From Alphaproteobacteria bacterium (GTDB lineage: Bacteria > Pseudomonadota > Alphaproteobacteria > Bin95), in NCBI GenBank assembly GCA_026710105.1, contig JAPORR010000099.1:1-48238 (forward strand): a stretch of DNA of 48,238 nt. Direction: 5' to 3'. The notes beneath the pieces were generated by a model, which was given only the letters and a program-made list of their open reading frames with translations, did not search any database and was not told the origin of the DNA. A program made the position numbers and the translations under genes. Shown one piece after another: positions 44,906-48,238 of this stretch (positions are counted from its first letter, which is position 1; each line of letters opens with the position of its first letter).

Positions 44906-45697
44906 ATGAGTCGTCGCATTATCGATATCTCCGTTCCGTTGAAGGCCGGCATTGCAAGCGATCCGCCGCACATGCTGCCGGAGATCGACTATCTCGACCA
45001 TCACGATACGGCCCCGACCATGGCGGACTATTTCGGCGTCGATGTCGAGGCGCTGCCGGACGGCGAATACGCGGCTGTCGAGACAGCCCGCATCTCCACT
45101 CATAACGGAACACATCTGGACGCGCCCTGGCATTTCTTCTCGACGATGAACCACGCGCTCAAGGAGGGCGGCGAGCCCTCCTGGCGGATCGACGAAATCC
45201 CGCTGGAATGGTGCTTCCAGCCTGGTGTTAAGCTGGATTTCCGCCATTTTTCTGACGGTTATGTGGTGCAACCAGCCGATGTTGAGGCGGAGCTCGACCG
45301 CATCGGGCACACCCTCCAGCCGCTCGAGATCGTGCTAGTGAACACCCGCGCGGGCGCCCGCTATGGCGAGGAAGATTTCATTGATTCTGGCTGCGGCATG
45401 GGCAAGGCGGCAACGCTCTGGCTGCTGGAGCGGGGCGTGCGCGTCACCGGCACGGACGGCTGGAGTTGGGACGCGCCCTTCTCCCGGACGCGGGAACGGG
45501 TGCGGCAAACAGGTAATGCCGGTCTGATTTGGGAGGGTCACCGCGCCGGGCGTGAGATCGGCTATTGCCACCTTGAGAAACTTGGCAATCTCGAAGCTCT
45601 GCCAGCGAATGGCTTCCAGGTTGCCTGCTTCCCGGTCAAGGTGCATCGCGGCTCAGCTGGCTGGACCCGGGCCGTTGCGATACTGGACGGAGAGTGA
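44906..45697 (+). CDS. Cyclase/kynurenine formamidase-like metal hydrolase
   Basis: This 263-residue member of the cyclase (PF04199) family has the metal-binding motif HXGTHXDXPXH as 'HNGTHLDAPWHF'. The family hydrolyses N-formylkynurenine, cyclic amides and related compounds. It continues with 'VLVNTRAGARYG' and 'FIDSGCGMGKAATLWLLERG', expected in this group. The start is ATG 44906 behind GGGAG; the track start at 44822 includes the hairpin region. Its last 45 bases overlap the convergent gene at 45653. Confidence 0.82.
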   Translation: MSRRIIDISVPLKAGIASDPPHMLPEIDYLDHHDTAPTMADYFGVDVEALPDGEYAAVETARISTHNGTHLDAPWHFFSTMNHALKEGGEPSWRIDEIPLEWCFQPGVKLDFRHFSDGYVVQPADVEAELDRIGHTLQPLEIVLVNTRAGARYGEEDFIDSGCGMGKAATLWLLERGVRVTGTDGWSWDAPFSRTRERVRQTGNAGLIWEGHRAGREIGYCHLEKLGNLEALPANGFQVACFPVKVHRGSAGWTRAVAILDGE

Positions 45698-46354
45698 GAT
45701 AGGTTTTGCGACCGCTGTTCCGGTTTCCTCCCCGGCTACCGAGCCTGCCGGTGGACGGATTCTGGACAGCGCAGTGAGCGCTGTCACGCGTGCCTGCAAT
45801 TCGGGCACGACCTCCGCTTCGAACCAGGGGTTCTGTTTCAGCCAATTGTTCACCCGCCAGCTCGGATGCGGCGTCGGCAGGAAGTCGGGCAGGTAGCGCC
45901 GCCAGGCCGCGACTGTCTCGCCGAGCGTCCGCTCGCGCCGTGAGCCGAGATAGAAGGCTTGGGCGTAGCTACCAGCAAGCACGGTGAGTTCCACCGCCGG
46001 CAATACAGCCCGCAGGCGTGGATGCCAGAGCGGGGCGCATTCCGGTCGCGGCGGTGCATCCCCGCCACGCGGCAGTCGACCAGGATAGCAGAAGCCGGTC
46101 GGCAGGATCGCTACCCTGCTGGCATCATAGAAGTCCTCCGGCGCGAGGCCGAGCCACGCGCGCAGCCGCCTGCCACTGGCATCGTCCCAGGGCACACCGC
46201 TCGCATGCACCTTCTTGCCGGGCGCCTGGCCGACGATCATCAGACGTGCCGACGCCCCGGCACGCAGCACCGGCCTCGGGCCGAGCGGCAGATGCTGGGC
46301 GCAATGAACGCAGGCGCGCGCCTCCGCCAGCAGCGCTGCCAGCGGCGGGCTCAC
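45653..46354 (-). CDS. Uracil-DNA-glycosylase-family protein
   Basis: This 233-residue protein has the UDG-superfamily motif 'MIVGQAPGKKVHASGVPWDD' in outline, followed by 'SGRRLRAWLGL', and the later 'PTPHPSWRVNNWLKQNPWF' around the second active-site His. An N-terminal 'ARACVHCAQHLPLGPRPV' supplies a Cys pair. It may remove uracil from DNA, but this subgroup is not well defined. GTG 46354 overlaps the thpR stop as GTGA. The 3' end runs 45 bases into the convergent cyclase gene. Confidence 0.82.
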   Translation of the reverse strand: MSPPLAALLAEARACVHCAQHLPLGPRPVLRAGASARLMIVGQAPGKKVHASGVPWDDASGRRLRAWLGLAPEDFYDASRVAILPTGFCYPGRLPRGGDAPPRPECAPLWHPRLRAVLPAVELTVLAGSYAQAFYLGSRRERTLGETVAAWRRYLPDFLPTPHPSWRVNNWLKQNPWFEAEVVPELQARVTALTALSRIRPPAGSVAGEETGTAVAKPISLSVQYRNGPGPAS

Positions 46355-46899
46355 GGCGCGAAGGCCTCTCCACCGAAGGGATAACGCACCTCCTCGCGAT
46401 AGGCTGGCACCGAGCCACCGAGCTGGCTCGACATGAGCGAGAAGCCTGTCACAGGAAAAGCGGGCAGGTGGACTCCACCATGTTCCTCCAGCCAGGCGGC
46501 GACGGCAGCCGTGCGCGCGCCGAACGTGCGGGCGAGCGTGATATGCGGGGTAAATTTGCGTTCTTCCGGGGGCAGGCCGGCGCGGACCAGCACTGATTCG
46601 ACGCGCCGCCGGAGCATCGTCAACTGTTCCGACCGGACGATGCCCGCCCAGACTGCGCGCGGCCGCGCGCCGCCGAAACTGCCGAGCGCACAGATCTGCA
46701 ATTCGAACACCTCGCCGACAACATGGCTGAGCGCCTCCGCGAGCTCCTCGGCGAAGCCTTTATCTACCTCGCCAATGAAGCGCAGCGTCAGATGATAGTT
46801 TTCCGCCGGCGACCAGCGCGCACCCGGTAACCCACCGGCGAGTCTGGCAAGCTGCGTCCGGACAGACTCCGGCAAGAGTATCGCCGCGAAAAGGCGCAA
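46351..46899 (-). CDS. thpR: RNA 2',3'-cyclic phosphodiesterase (2H family)
   Basis: ThpR is a small 2H phosphoesterase (formerly 2'-5' RNA ligase), with the two HXT motifs as 'YHLTLRFIG' (about residue 36) and 'TPHITLARTF' (about 119). I start at TTG 46899, giving 182 residues and the family opening 'RLFAAILLP'. The track start 29 codons earlier gives an N-terminus unlike the family. It is coupled to the UDG-family gene downstream and lies 19 bases after the arylesterase stop. Confidence 0.82.
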   Translation of the reverse strand: MRLFAAILLPESVRTQLARLAGGLPGARWSPAENYHLTLRFIGEVDKGFAEELAEALSHVVGEVFELQICALGSFGGARPRAVWAGIVRSEQLTMLRRRVESVLVRAGLPPEERKFTPHITLARTFGARTAAVAAWLEEHGGVHLPAFPVTGFSLMSSQLGGSVPAYREEVRYPFGGEAFAP

Positions 46900-46918
46900 A
46901 TCTAGCCCTGTCTTACTC

Positions 46919-47605
46919 TCAGCCGTCGGACGGCTTCGAGGATAGCGCCAGAAGTCGCGCGACGTAAGGCGCAAGGCGGGTGGCAATGATGGCGGCGCCC
47001 GCCGCGCTGGGATGGATCCCGTCCGGCTGATTCAGCGCCGGGTCCGCTGCCACACCCTCCAGAAGGAAGGGGTAGAAGACGACCTCGTAGCGTGCGGCGA
47101 GGCGAGGGTAGAGGCTGTCGAAGGCTTCCGCATAGGCGTGCCCCAGATTACGCGGCGCTTTCATGCCGGCGAGCAGGATCGGGATACCTTCGGCCGTCAG
47201 ACGGTCGAGAATCGCGGCGAGCGAGGCCTCAGTGGCCGCCGGATTGAGCCCGCGCAACGCATCATTGCCACCGAGCGCTACTATGGCATGGCTTGGCCGG
47301 GCGCCGAGCATCCAGTCGAGCCGCGCGAGACCGCCTGCCGCCGTGTCGCCGGAGACGCCGCCTTCCAGCAGCACTGCTTTGATCCCGTCGGCCTGCAACC
47401 GCCTGCGCAACTGCGCCACCAGGCCGTCTTCTGGCGCCAGGCCGAAACCCGCGGTAATCGAATCGCCCAGCATCAACAGCCGTGCTTCCGTCGCCAGGGC
47501 CGGTGCAGCGGCAAGAACGAGGACGCACAGGACCGGGACAACAGCCGCGAGGCGCCGCCATTGGCCATCTTGCAAGATGAGCCGTGCCAGTCGATACGCT
47601 TTCAT
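46919..47605 (-). CDS. Arylesterase/TesA-like SGNH hydrolase
   Basis: This periplasmic GDSL esterase has a signal segment ('AAVVPVLCVLVLAAAPALATE') and then the four SGNH blocks: 'LLMLGDSITAGFG' with the nucleophile Ser, 'LEGGVSGDTAAGG', 'VALGGNDALRG' and 'PDGIHPSAAG' with the Asp and His. It cleaves acyl or aryl esters and thioesters. I prefer ATG 47605 (229 residues), which places the signal peptide normally; the track start at 47683 adds 26 residues with codon use unlike the rest of the gene. No ABC transporter gene is adjacent on the visible side. Confidence 0.82.
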   Translation of the reverse strand: MKAYRLARLILQDGQWRRLAAVVPVLCVLVLAAAPALATEARLLMLGDSITAGFGLAPEDGLVAQLRRRLQADGIKAVLLEGGVSGDTAAGGLARLDWMLGARPSHAIVALGGNDALRGLNPAATEASLAAILDRLTAEGIPILLAGMKAPRNLGHAYAEAFDSLYPRLAARYEVVFYPFLLEGVAADPALNQPDGIHPSAAGAAIIATRLAPYVARLLALSSKPSDG

Positions 47606-47727
47606 CAACACTCTGAAACTCCGCAGGACGCGCCGGGACGCGATCATCGTCTCTAGACTCACCTTCTTCACCAACTCACGCATCTTCGATTCTAACGTGT
47701 TGAAATAAAGCTTATTTCCCTCGTGTC

Positions 47728-47949
47728 ATGGTAGGTTCGGGGCGCAAGCGCAACTGCATTTCCCCCCACCTGCAACAGATCGCAGGAGGAACCCATGCCG
47801 AATATCGGGTACGGCGCGAGGCCGGGATCGAAGACGTGCGGCTTCACGACCTCCGTCATGCTGTAGCCAGTTACGCGACGCTGAACGGCGTGCCGCTGCC
47901 GGTCGTCTCGCACCTGCTCGGGGAAACGTGCACCAGGTCATCAAATTGA
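47728..47949 (+). pseudogene. Tyrosine recombinase (phage-type integrase) fragment
   Basis: A short frame has 'GIEDVRLHDLRHAVASYAT', the H-X-X-R-H box of tyrosine recombinases, then 'GVPLPVVSHLLGE', which should continue 'GH' and lead to the catalytic Tyr. Instead it breaks off with unrelated residues. The upstream catalytic Arg is also missing. This is an inactive remnant, marking a past integration beside the arylesterase gene. Confidence 0.65.
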
Positions 47950-48238
47950 ATCCTGCTTATACCAGTCGACGACTGACGGTTGCGGTCTTTTGCAGTGCGG
48001 CTGCCCCACATAGGCTCTTGCGTTTTCGGCTGACTGTGCTCGGAGGCTGACGATGGGAGTTGCAACACCGACACGCTGGAAGGCGCACACTGCGAACGAG
48101 CTTCATAGGCGGCGAAGTCGTGCGGTGACGCGAAGCAAGCCTCGCGGGCGATTGTGATGATCTCCGCGCCCCGGCCCGTCACTTGGTCTTGCACAACTTG
48201 TGTTTTGCTGCGGTCCCATCGACCGGGGCGATCAAACC
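47950..48238. other. Gene-free right edge after the integrase fragment
   Basis: No supportable gene is seen. A minus-strand open frame (47871-48194) has no recognisable motif and overlaps the recombinase remnant. The stretch may be decayed mobile DNA, or part of a gene that continues outside the window. Confidence 0.3.

Noticed and set aside
47871-48194. 107-residue minus-strand ORF at the right edge
   Set aside because: No motif, no ribosome site and overlap with the recombinase remnant; left as unassigned sequence.

Overview
The window is a high-GC, densely packed chromosomal segment from a Gram-negative bacterium, most probably an alphaproteobacterium. Signs of this are the DUF1476 (F1-ATPase zeta-inhibitor type) gene, the TIGR02186 gene beside a TauE/SafE exporter, separate purS/purQ with a short purL, monothiol glutaredoxin directly after bolA, a class I lysyl-tRNA synthetase and thyX. 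Taxonomy is inference from gene content; no rRNA or tRNA was seen.

Region 1 (1-5.6 kb) is an eroded accessory island. It holds an aldo/keto reductase cut by the window edge, a frameshifted DUF1640 gene, an IS3-type transposase remnant that appears to have cut the gene upstream of DUF1640, a secreted HNH/excalibur nuclease, decayed dprA and immA/irrE genes, and an intact overlapping trio (ribbon-helix-helix protein, unknown 117-aa protein, XRE regulator). A tyrosine-recombinase fragment lies at the other end of the window (47.7 kb).

Region 2 (5.6-18 kb) carries a two-gene RND efflux system and a six-gene minus-strand operon. The operon encodes a family 5 binding protein, two permeases, two ATPases and an N-carbamoyl-D-amino-acid hydrolase, and it diverges from a GMC oxidoreductase.

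Region 3 (18-25.3 kb) runs rightward: thyX, a VOC protein, an aldo/keto reductase, a class V aminotransferase, an MFS carrier, then speD-speE-TauD-like dioxygenase with 4-base stop/start overlaps.

Region 4 (25.3-32.1 kb) is the metabolic centre: TauE/SafE exporter, TIGR02186 membrane protein and UspA, followed by aprM-aprB-aprA-sat. Apr and Sat working in the oxidative direction convert sulfite and AMP to APS, then to sulfate with ATP formation. Together these genes look like a sulfite-handling and energy-conserving unit, with the TauD-like enzyme a possible but unproven sulfite source.

Region 5 (32.1-48 kb) is mostly housekeeping: nfuA-type scaffold, tsaB-rimI, DUF1476 diverging from an NRDE protein, purC-purS-purQ-purL-bolA-grxD, class I lysS with a peptidoglycan amidase, a DinG/XPD-type helicase, a cyclase-family hydrolase, a uracil-DNA-glycosylase-family protein, thpR and an arylesterase. 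No CRISPR array or replication origin was seen.
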